Of a DNA stretch of 7,849 bases, positions 1-5,302 are shown in pieces (position 1 is the first letter of the stretch; every line of letters starts with the position of its first letter). Location of the stretch: assembly GCA_026388365.1 (NCBI GenBank), contig JAPLJW010000188.1, positions 1 through 7,849 on the forward strand, written 5' to 3'. A program made the translations under genes and the position numbers. The notes below the pieces were generated by a model, which was given only the letters and a program-made list of their open reading frames with translations, was not told the DNA's origin and made no database searches. The stretch comes from Deltaproteobacteria bacterium (GTDB lineage Bacteria; Desulfobacterota; Syntrophia; Syntrophales; UBA5619).

Positions 1-263
1 CACCAGGTCGCGCTGAAGATGATCAGGACCGGCTGTTTCCCCCTGAAGTCGCTCAAACGGAATTTCCGGCCGTTCAGATCCCTGAGAACGAAATCCGGGG
101 CCTTCTCAACGAAGGCCGTCTTCGTGGCCGCGGGCGGCTGCGGGCCGACGGAACGGGCGTCCAGCGGAAGGAGTAAAACCGATGCTATCATCACAACCGC
201 GGCAAACCACCGGAAATCGGGGGACGGAACCCCTCTTTTACCCAGAAAAAAATGAAGCAACAT
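1..263 (-). CDS. TlpA/ResA-like thioredoxin-fold protein, 5' part only (runs off left edge)
   Basis: This minus-strand gene starts at ATG 263-261 and stays open to the window edge, giving 87 complete codons. An AAGGAG ribosome site lies 5 nt before the start. Lys9-Arg10 is followed by a hydrophobic segment (about residues 19-34, WFAAVVMIASVLLLPL), which reads as a signal peptide or membrane anchor, so the protein should act in the periplasm. From residue 54 the text is typical of AhpC/TSA-Redoxin and TlpA/ResA proteins: KAPDFVLRDLNGRKF, then LSDFRGK, then VLIIFSATW at 79-87. The next codon begins TG, as expected for the first Cys of a CXXC motif, but that motif lies outside the window. The gene upstream encodes a CcdA/DsbD-like transporter, the usual electron donor for such redoxins. 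A role in periplasmic disulfide reduction or cytochrome c maturation is inferred. It could also be a thiol peroxidase-like redoxin, since the active site cannot be seen. Confidence 0.85.
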   Translation of the reverse strand, partial: MLLHFFLGKRGVPSPDFRWFAAVVMIASVLLLPLDARSVGPQPPAATKTAFVEKAPDFVLRDLNGRKFRLSDFRGKQPVLIIFSATW

Positions 264-288
264 TTTTTCTCCTTATCAAAAACAACAC

Positions 289-304
289 ACGCCCCCGGGG
301 GCGT
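289..304 (-). terminator. GC-rich perfect palindrome between the CcdA-like gene and the redoxin gene
   Basis: ACGCCCCCGGGGGCGT is a perfect 16-nt palindrome. It can fold as a 6-bp stem with a CCGG loop. On the minus strand it is followed by a T-rich but interrupted run (GTGTTGTTTTT) and then the redoxin ribosome site. It may be a weak terminator or attenuator that lowers redoxin expression relative to the upstream gene. The interrupted T tract makes a strong intrinsic terminator unlikely. Confidence 0.35.
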
Positions 305-328
305 TTCATCGTACGGTCACTTCGACAC

Positions 329-345
329 GGAAGGGATACCCTTCC
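329..345 (-). other. Hairpin just past the stop of the CcdA-like gene
   Basis: GGAAGGG and CCCTTCC are perfect 7-bp arms around a 3-nt loop, starting 7 nt beyond the TAG stop of the CcdA-like gene. No T run follows on the minus strand, so a role in mRNA 3'-end stability or processing is more likely than termination. This is structure seen in the sequence; the function is inferred. Confidence 0.3.
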
Positions 346-352
346 CCCACTT

Positions 353-1069
353 CTATATCCAGAGCATTCCGGCGTTGATCAGAAAATATTCCCCCGTTCC
401 CAGCAGGACCCAGCCGAAGATCCGGCTGATCCGGGCCATCCACGCGCCTGACTTGGGGATGGCGGCCAAAAGACCGGCGAACGTCCCCACGAGGATGAGC
501 AGGGTCCCCATCCCGAAGGCGAAGACAAACATCAGGCTCGAGGCGAGAGCCAAGTTCTGCCGCGTTGCCGCGTAGCCGAGGATGACAGCAAGGGCTGGCG
601 CCGTGCAGGGACCCATGACCAGGCCCGAAGCCGCCCCCACCAGAAAACTGCCGGCGATTCCCCTCGTCTGCTTCCGGGACTGCGCCCCTGTTACGAAGGC
701 GGGCGTCCGGACGGTGAAGGTGAAGACGCCGAGCATCGACAATCCCATGAGAACGCAGAGGTTCCCGATGAGGAAATAGGTCCAGGGGTTGCTCTGGATC
801 TGGCCGAAGAGCCTCCCGGAAAGTGCGGCAATCGCGCCGAGGATCGTGTAGGTGACGGCCATGCCGGTCACGTAGATCAGCGAGAGGACGAATCCCCTGC
901 CCTTCGAGCCGTCCCCGCGGGCGCCGATGAAGGCGGCGGTGATCGGAATAACCGGATAGACGCAGGGGGTGAAGCTGATCAGCACTCCCCCGAGATAAAC
1001 GGCCAGGAAGGACAGGGAAACCGACCCCTGCAGGTAGGCGGACAGGCCATTGATGAAATGTTCTACCAT
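353..1069 (-). CDS. CcdA/DsbD transmembrane-domain protein (thiol electron transporter)
   Basis: The 238-residue product is an integral inner-membrane protein of the cytochrome c biogenesis CcdA/DsbD transmembrane family. These proteins pass electrons from cytosolic thioredoxin to periplasmic thiol-redox partners. About six hydrophobic segments are visible (roughly residues 20-45, 62-84, 97-118, 138-165, 175-203 and 214-236). The two hallmark cysteines are present: Cys36 in FTPCVYPVIPIT and Cys155 in MGPCTAPALA. These motifs repeat in the first and fourth segments, as expected for the family's internal duplication. Full-length DsbD also has periplasmic alpha and gamma domains. They are absent here, so the gene is CcdA-like in size although its TPCVYPVIP motif is closer to DsbD. 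The ATG at 1069 has AAAGGAG 5 nt upstream. The next gene, 89 nt downstream, encodes a redoxin that is the likely partner. Confidence 0.92.
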   Translation of the reverse strand: MVEHFINGLSAYLQGSVSLSFLAVYLGGVLISFTPCVYPVIPITAAFIGARGDGSKGRGFVLSLIYVTGMAVTYTILGAIAALSGRLFGQIQSNPWTYFLIGNLCVLMGLSMLGVFTFTVRTPAFVTGAQSRKQTRGIAGSFLVGAASGLVMGPCTAPALAVILGYAATRQNLALASSLMFVFAFGMGTLLILVGTFAGLLAAIPKSGAWMARISRIFGWVLLGTGEYFLINAGMLWI

Positions 1070-1158
1070 GGATTCTCCTTTACGGCCGTACGCACCGTCC
1101 TGCGTTTCCTTAGATCCTTTTGCTTGCTAACATAAACCGTGGCAAAGGTAAAATCCTT
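1070..1158 (-). other. Intergenic gap between the DUF362 gene and the CcdA-like gene
   Basis: These 89 nt hold the ribosome site of the CcdA-like gene (AAAGGAG, 1075-1081). It directly abuts a 10-nt palindrome TACGGCCGTA (1081-1090). There is a repeated ATCCTTTT word (plus-strand reading) at 1114-1121 and 1153-1160, and a weak 5-bp hairpin (1144-1159) touching the DUF362 stop. I found no convincing sigma-70 promoter or terminator, so read-through from the DUF362 gene is possible. Confidence 0.4.
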
Positions 1159-2286
1159 TTATCTCGTCTTCCCCGGCGGGAGAAGGAGCGAGGCCGCGCC
1201 GCGGATGATCCGTCCGGTTATGGTCTCGGCGGCGTCGAGCGCGCCGAAGGGGCACACCTCGATGCAGCAGTAGCAGCGGATGCACCGGTCGTAATCAAAG
1301 CAAAGCGGTTTCTCATCCGGGGTGATCGCGCCGGCCGGGCAGATCTTCCAGCACTCCCCGCACATCCGGCAGACCGCCGGATCGCAGACGGGCCGCTGGA
1401 TAACCTGCCGTCGGAGGAAGCCGTGCAGGAACTTTGGGCCGTAGATGAGGGAGGTTAGGCGGGGAAGGCGGAAATCCCGGATCTCAGGGAGCGATCCGTC
1501 GATCTCTGCATCCGGTGTAGGGAAACCCATCTCCCGGGCGACCTTCAGGACGGGGACCTGTTCCGGGTCGAGATCGAGCATCCGGCAGACAACCCGATCG
1601 ACGGCGAAAGGATCGCGACCGGCGAGCACGACGCCCAGCTCCCGTGGAACGCCCCCAGTCCCCGGCCCCTGCCCTTCCATCGCCAGGACGCCGTCGAGGA
1701 TGTTGAAGGCCGGCCGGAGGGTCGGGCCGATCCGGGCAATGAGCCGGGCGAACGCCAGCCGGTCGACGCCGGCCCGCATGTGCCATTCAGGCTTCCGGTA
1801 TCCGACGACGCAGCCGAAGAGGTTCTTGACGGCGAGAGTGAGGAGCATCTGGCTGTGGGTCTTGAACTTGGGGAGATTCACGATAAAGTCCGCCCGGACG
1901 GCATCCTCGGCGATTTCGATTGCGCCGAACGGCTCGCCGATGTCGACGCGGACGGAATTCTGAAACGGCCGGCATTCGCAGTCGAGGCCGTGGAGAGCGT
2001 CGCGGATTCCGCTCATCCGAAGAAGAAGATGGAATGAACCCATCGCGGGGCTGTCGGCGACGAGCGGGTGGGCGCCCCGATCGAGGCAGTATTCCACGAC
2101 GGCCCGGATGATGGAGGAATGCGTCAGAATGGCTTGGCGCGGAAGCGCCGGGGAGAGGAGATTCGGTTTGATCAGGACGCGGCTCTCCTTCCGGATCTCA
2201 TTCCCCCCCATCGCCTCCATCATCCCGAAGATCAGGGGCCGGAGAACATGGCTCTCATAGGTCGCGTTGCGGACGATCACTGACAC
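1159..2286 (-). CDS. DUF362 domain protein with two C-terminal [4Fe-4S] ferredoxin motifs
   Basis: The product has 375 residues when read from GTG 2286-2284. Residues about 1-290 match the DUF362 family by recognisable motifs: VLIKPNLL (37-44), VADSPAMGSF (76-85), VNLPKFKTHS (136-145), KNLFGCVVGYRK (154-165) and DGVLAMEGQGPGTGG (198-212). The C-terminus carries two ferredoxin motifs, CRMCGECWKICP from Cys306 and CIRCYCCIEVCP from Cys335. Each is C-x2-C-x2-C-x3-C-P and should bind one [4Fe-4S] cluster. No signal peptide is evident, so a cytoplasmic redox protein is likely. The biochemical role of DUF362 proteins is unsettled, and I assign only electron transfer linked to an unknown reaction. 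An in-frame ATG at 2355 would add 23 residues but lacks the strong ribosome site that supports the GTG. It lies between an ABHD18-like hydrolase gene and a CcdA-like gene on the same strand. Confidence 0.9.
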   Translation of the reverse strand: MSVIVRNATYESHVLRPLIFGMMEAMGGNEIRKESRVLIKPNLLSPALPRQAILTHSSIIRAVVEYCLDRGAHPLVADSPAMGSFHLLLRMSGIRDALHGLDCECRPFQNSVRVDIGEPFGAIEIAEDAVRADFIVNLPKFKTHSQMLLTLAVKNLFGCVVGYRKPEWHMRAGVDRLAFARLIARIGPTLRPAFNILDGVLAMEGQGPGTGGVPRELGVVLAGRDPFAVDRVVCRMLDLDPEQVPVLKVAREMGFPTPDAEIDGSLPEIRDFRLPRLTSLIYGPKFLHGFLRRQVIQRPVCDPAVCRMCGECWKICPAGAITPDEKPLCFDYDRCIRCYCCIEVCPFGALDAAETITGRIIRGAASLLLPPGKTR

Positions 2287-2291
2287 GGGTT

Positions 2292-2298
2292 CTCCTCC
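2292..2298 (-). promoter_or_regulatory. Ribosome binding site that sets the GTG start of the DUF362 gene
   Basis: GGAGGAG on the minus strand lies 5 nt before GTG 2286-2284. It is the best ribosome site in this area and falls inside the longer reading frame that opens at 2355. It favours the shorter GTG-started protein. Confidence 0.7.
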
Positions 2299-2331
2299 AG
2301 GATGTGGGGACAACGCCGCCCTTTGCTTCTC

Positions 2332-2364
2332 AAGGAAACAGGGCAGCCATCCCACTGTTTCCTT
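2332..2364. repeat. Perfect 10-bp inverted repeat with 13-nt loop between hydrolase and DUF362 genes
   Basis: AAGGAAACAG (2332-2341) and CTGTTTCCTT (2355-2364) are exact reverse complements. Two extra G-C pairs are possible inside if one A is bulged. The element sits in the 129-nt gap between two minus-strand genes, 34 nt upstream of the DUF362 ribosome site. No T run follows on either strand, so it is not a classical intrinsic terminator. A protein-binding operator or an mRNA processing or stability hairpin fits better. Confidence 0.5.
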
Positions 2365-2390
2365 CAGGATAGCCGAAAAGGGTCAACGTG

Positions 2391-2406
2391 GCAATCTAAG
2401 GATTGC
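2391..2406 (-). other. Small hairpin just after the hydrolase stop codon
   Basis: GCAATC (2391-2396) and GATTGC (2401-2406) form a perfect 6-bp stem with a 4-nt loop, 9 nt past the TAA stop of the hydrolase on the minus strand. The sequence after it is CACGTTGACCCTTTT, so the T run is delayed. A weak terminator or 3'-end stabiliser is possible. Confidence 0.3.
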
Positions 2407-2415
2407 GGTTATCGG

Positions 2416-3468
2416 TTACAGATGGGCGAAGGCGTCCCGGATCGCCTTGAGGAAATCACGGCGGTGGAAGAGAAACGCCCCCACGTGGCCGGTTCCAAGC
2501 CAGCGCATCGTCGAGCCGGGCCAGTGGGCGTGCAGCATGGCCGCAGAAGCCGGCGGGATATAGGCGTCGCGGCTTGCCGCGACCAGGAAGGCCGCCTCCG
2601 GCCGCCGCAGGGGTGGAGACCGTCGCAGATCCGTCAAGTCGAGAAGCTCCCGCATCAGCATCATCGCCGGACCCGCGTCGCTGACCTGTCGATTCAGTTC
2701 AATCGCCGTTTCGCTGCCGCCCAGTTCCCGGTTCAGCGCGATCCCCGATTCGTCACCGTCCAGTTCCCGGTTCAGGACCTCCCATGCGAGGTAGTTCTTC
2801 AGAATCCCTTCGGTGAAAACGGCGCTCGCCGAGTGGGCCGTGACGCAGCCGATCATGGCGACCGGCGTCTCCTCGAGTACGGCGACCCGGGCCGCCATGC
2901 TCCCCCCCATGCTGATCCCGCAGACCCCGAGACGTTCATAACCCTCCCGGCGGAGCCATTGCATTAAGGAGCGCCCCTCCTCCACGGCGGCGCCCCCCAT
3001 GGCCCAGAGGTCGCTGAAGCGGTTCAGCATCTTTTTGTGCTGGCCGGGCGGCCGTCGCCGTCCGTAATAGGGATTCTCCAGGATCAGGGAGCCAATTCCT
3101 TCCCGAAGGAGGGGAAGAGCCAGAGCCCGGCGGCGGCGTTCGAACCCCTCGTCGCCGGTCGCCGCAAAATGCATGCAGATCGGCGTTTCCCGGGAGGCTT
3201 TCGGAGGGAGGACCAGCTCAATGAAGGAAGTCCGGCTCTCCGCGGGCAGGGGAAGGTCGGTGTAGGGGGAGAGGAAGGCACCCCGGCGGAGCAAGGTTGT
3301 CCCGTTCTCCAGGGTCTCCTCCCAGCGGACCTCGACGGGCCGAGGCGGTCCGGGGTGAGCGGCGCGGCGGTGGAGTTCCCGGAGACGGGGGAGATCCCCC
3401 CAGCCGTCCTTGAAAAAGAGGAGGCGGTTGGATTGGCTCGCGTAAAGGCGGTCGAGAAGGCTGGTCAT
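2416..3468 (-). CDS. ABHD18-like (DUF2048) alpha/beta hydrolase
   Basis: The 350-residue product resembles the ABHD18/DUF2048 family of serine hydrolases. Visible family features are FFKDGWGDLP near the N-terminus (18-27), HFAATGDEGF (100-109), ENPYYGRRRPPGQHKK (131-146), the nucleophile elbow GISMGG with Ser186, and SASAVFTEG (213-221). By position the triad partners are likely Asp301 in ASRDAYIPP and His328 in GTGHVGAF. No signal peptide is seen. The substrate is unknown; a lipid or other ester is likely from the fold. I recall recent work tying human ABHD18 to cardiolipin deacylation, which should not be transferred without a test. Residues 232-283 hold a 13-residue tandem repeat that looks like an expansion. 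The ATG at 3468 matches the family N-terminus, but its ribosome site is weak (AGGGA about 12 nt upstream, and GGAG touching the ATG). A longer frame from TTG 3582 is rejected. Confidence 0.88.
   Translation of the reverse strand: MTSLLDRLYASQSNRLLFFKDGWGDLPRLRELHRRAAHPGPPRPVEVRWEETLENGTTLLRRGAFLSPYTDLPLPAESRTSFIELVLPPKASRETPICMHFAATGDEGFERRRRALALPLLREGIGSLILENPYYGRRRPPGQHKKMLNRFSDLWAMGGAAVEEGRSLMQWLRREGYERLGVCGISMGGSMAARVAVLEETPVAMIGCVTAHSASAVFTEGILKNYLAWEVLNRELDGDESGIALNRELGGSETAIELNRQVSDAGPAMMLMRELLDLTDLRRSPPLRRPEAAFLVAASRDAYIPPASAAMLHAHWPGSTMRWLGTGHVGAFLFHRRDFLKAIRDAFAHL
2659..2775 (-). repeat. Three tandem 39-bp repeats inside the hydrolase gene (13-residue units)
   Basis: Read on the minus strand, units start at 2775, 2736 and 2697 and each opens with CTGAA. 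Units 1 and 2 share their first 16 bases exactly and match at 30 of 39 positions by my count; unit 3 is much more diverged. In protein the units are LNRELDGDESGIA, LNRELGGSETAIE and LNRQVSDAGPAMM. They are followed in register by a degenerate fourth, LMRELLDLTDLRR. The frame is kept. The repeat lies between the nucleophile and the acid of the hydrolase, where alpha/beta hydrolases carry lid or cap insertions. Confidence 0.8.
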
Positions 3469-3552
3469 CTCCGTGGACTTTCCCTGTTGGTTTCCGTGGT
3501 TTTCTACTATAATAATCGCCGGCTTCCGGGTGCGATTCGCGCTGGTCCGTCT

Positions 3553-3582
3553 TTGATACAGGCAGGGCCTTCCAGTTGTCAA
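3553..3582 (-). promoter_or_regulatory. Candidate sigma-70-type promoter for the minus-strand block
   Basis: On the minus strand a perfect -35 box TTGACA (3582-3577) is followed after 18 nt by TATCAA (3558-3553), a 4/6 match to the -10 consensus. Transcription would begin near 3546, giving a leader of about 78 nt before the hydrolase ATG at 3468. A second AT-rich -10-like sequence (TATTAT, 3514-3509) lies downstream without a good -35 box. Plus-strand signals for the divergent J-domain gene were not clear. Confidence 0.4.
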
Positions 3583-3691
3583 TCACAATGATGATTCGAA
3601 CCGCTTTCATTTCTTCTGCATCCTGTGGTAGGGTGGCCCCGCAGTTTTTTCGCCGGTGAGTGCGGAAAGGGCCACCGCGGCGGATGGTAGA

Positions 3692-4438
3692 ATGAAGAAA
3701 GCCATGAATGCATTGCCCGTCCCCGTTGTGGGCGGCAAAGAACCGAACCGGTGCCTTTCCTGCGGGACGACGGAGAATATCGGACGCCGCCGCTACTGTT
3801 CCATCGACTGCCGGCAGAAGCTCCGGCAGCGGCTTGATATGCGCATCGGCCTTCTCCAAGCGCTGAACACGCGGTATGCCACCTTCTATTTCTCCGACCT
3901 CCTGATCATTATGGACGTTCTTCCCCGCGGCTACAAAGAGATATGCAGCTTCTTCTACCCGCGGACACCGGGGAAGAATCCCGGCGAGGATTTCGGCCGG
4001 CTGGCGGACATCCTCGGGGAGACCTGGTGGGCGGAGCAGCAGCGGACGAAGAAACGGTATTTCGCCACGCTCCATGTCCTCGATCGGGCCGCCCGGAACC
4101 GTGTGCCGCCGCAGGCCGTCAAGCCGAGAATCCTGCACACGCCGAACGTCCGGCCGGCGTCCCTCATCTACCTGAATCTGGAGAAATCGAACCTTGATTC
4201 CTCCGAACTGCGGAAGATCGTCCGGGACGCCTACCGGCGTCAGGTCAAGATCCACCACCCCGATCTCGGGGGTGATGCGGCGATGTTCCGGAAGATCCAC
4301 CAGGCTTACGAGGATCTGATCCGCTGGGCGGAGAATCCCAGCTTCATCCGCCACCGCGGTTTCCCGGACAAGTGGTTCTACGAAGGGGACAAAGAGCGCT
4401 GGGCCCAGCCCACGCCGATCCATCCGCAGGGCCGGTGA
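3692..4438 (+). CDS. Zinc-ribbon and C-terminal J-domain (DnaJ-like) protein
   Basis: The product has 248 residues from ATG 3692. It has three parts. The first is an N-terminal zinc-ribbon-like motif, CLSCG followed by YCSIDC (C-x2-C-x11-C-x3-C, residues 21-40). The second is a middle region of about 110 residues that I cannot assign, rich in aromatic residues (RYATFYFS, MDVLPRGYKE, TWWAEQQRTKKRYF). The third is a C-terminal J domain (about 161-218) with the essential HPD tripeptide in KIHHPDLGGD and the helix MFRKIHQAYEDL. The HPD suggests it can stimulate an Hsp70 such as DnaK. The zinc ribbon and middle region may choose the client or bind nucleic acid, which is inference. Start choice is uncertain: GTG 3656 would add 12 residues but has no ribosome site, and ATG 3704 is also possible. 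It lies 99 nt before the SDR gene and need not belong to that pathway. Confidence 0.85.
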   Translation: MKKAMNALPVPVVGGKEPNRCLSCGTTENIGRRRYCSIDCRQKLRQRLDMRIGLLQALNTRYATFYFSDLLIIMDVLPRGYKEICSFFYPRTPGKNPGEDFGRLADILGETWWAEQQRTKKRYFATLHVLDRAARNRVPPQAVKPRILHTPNVRPASLIYLNLEKSNLDSSELRKIVRDAYRRQVKIHHPDLGGDAAMFRKIHQAYEDLIRWAENPSFIRHRGFPDKWFYEGDKERWAQPTPIHPQGR

Positions 4439-4480
4439 GGGGAGCAGACAAGCGATCGTTGCATAGAATCGAACAGCATG

Positions 4481-4495
4481 TTCTCACAATGAGAA
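4481..4495. promoter_or_regulatory. Operator-like inverted repeat upstream of the SDR operon
   Basis: TTCTCA and TGAGAA are perfect 6-bp arms around a CAA spacer, in an A/T-richer patch of the 99-nt gap before the first SDR gene. It ends 42 nt before the SDR ATG, a plausible place for a repressor site. No convincing -35/-10 pair was found around it, and the arms are short, so chance is possible. Confidence 0.3.
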
Positions 4496-4537
4496 TAGCT
4501 GAAATGCTCCATTGGGATCCGTTACGGGAGGGAAGCG

Positions 4538-5302
4538 ATGAGCGGCATGGCATATGATCTGGAGGGAAAGGTGGTCGTCGTGACGGGGGGAAGCCGGGGG
4601 ATCGGCCTGGAACTGGCCCGGAATTTCCTCGCGCAGGGCGCCCGGGTCGTCATCTGCGGTCGGAAGGAGGAAAACCTCAAGGTTGCCGCGGAGAAGCTCA
4701 ACGGCGGCGAGCGGCTTCTATCCGTTGCCGCCCATATCGCCAAAGAAGGCGACGTGGAAAATCTCTTCGACACGGCCGTCCGTCAATTCGGCGGTCTCGA
4801 CATCCTCGTCAACAACGTTGGGATGAACCTCCTGACGGCCTCCGTCGCGGACACGGATCTCCCCGTCTGGAACAAGATCATGGAGGGGAACCTCACCGGG
4901 ACCTTCCTCTGCGCGCGGAAGGCGGCCCGGATCATGCGGGAGAAAAAGCAGGGAAAGATCATCAGCATCTCGTCGATTGCAGGGTCCAGGGCGGCGCCTG
5001 CGATGGGGATCTACGGGATCGCCAAGGCCGGCGTCGAGATGCTTACGAAGGTCCTCGCCGCGGAGCTTGCCGCCTTCAACATCCAGGTCAACGCCGTCGC
5101 CCCGGGGATGGTGCGGACCGATTTCAGCAAACCCTTCTGGTCTACGCCGGCCATACACGACCAGATCGTCAAGGCGATTCCGGCGGGCCGCATCGCCGAG
5201 ACCGCGGATCTTGTTCCCGTCGTTCTGCTCCTCGCTTCCCGGCACACGGATTACATGACCGGACAGACGATTACGGTAGACGGGGGGGCCTCCGCGATAT
5301 GA
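4538..5302 (+). CDS. Short-chain dehydrogenase/reductase (classical SDR), first copy
   Basis: The 254-residue product is a complete classical SDR that oxidises or reduces an alcohol/ketone pair using NAD(P)(H). The Rossmann motif is T16-G-G-S-R-G-I-G23. NNVG lies at 92-95, and the catalytic tetrad is Asn118, Ser146, Tyr159 and Lys163 (YGIAK). The C-terminus has VDGG. Arg42 after the second strand (CGRK) hints at NADP(H), but this is weak evidence. His66 stands where many SDRs have an Asp that contacts the adenine. The ATG at 4538 has GGAGG 6 nt upstream. Its stop overlaps the activase start (ATGA), so the two are probably translationally coupled. With a dehydratase activase, a LvaA-like kinase and a second SDR downstream, a hydroxyacyl- or ketoacyl-CoA substrate is likely. 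Family membership alone does not fix this: FabG-like or other roles remain open. Confidence 0.93.
   Translation: MSGMAYDLEGKVVVVTGGSRGIGLELARNFLAQGARVVICGRKEENLKVAAEKLNGGERLLSVAAHIAKEGDVENLFDTAVRQFGGLDILVNNVGMNLLTASVADTDLPVWNKIMEGNLTGTFLCARKAARIMREKKQGKIISISSIAGSRAAPAMGIYGIAKAGVEMLTKVLAAELAAFNIQVNAVAPGMVRTDFSKPFWSTPAIHDQIVKAIPAGRIAETADLVPVVLLLASRHTDYMTGQTITVDGGASAI

Noticed and set aside
2287..2355. Longer DUF362 protein from ATG 2355
   Set aside because: GGAGGAG lies 5 nt before GTG 2286, inside the extension, and the family sequence begins right after that GTG.
3508..3513. TATAAT on the plus strand as the -10 box of the J-domain gene
   Set aside because: It matches the consensus, but no -35 box lies at 16-18 nt and it would give a leader of about 170 nt. 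It sits in a short A/T run, so I do not call it.
3469..3582. N-terminal extension of the hydrolase from TTG 3582
   Set aside because: The extra 38 residues do not resemble the family N-terminus, TTG has no ribosome site, and the TTG is part of a TTGACA promoter-like box.
3643..3648. TTTTTT run in the divergent region as a possible plus-strand terminator
   Set aside because: The preceding GC-rich bases give no stem longer than about 4 bp, and no plus-strand gene lies upstream to be terminated.
3218..4423. A 401-codon minus-strand open frame opposite the J-domain gene
   Set aside because: It is antisense to a gene with clear zinc-ribbon and J-domain motifs, overlaps the start of the hydrolase in another frame, and its translation is low-complexity and rich in Arg, Pro and Gly, as expected from a GC-rich shadow frame.
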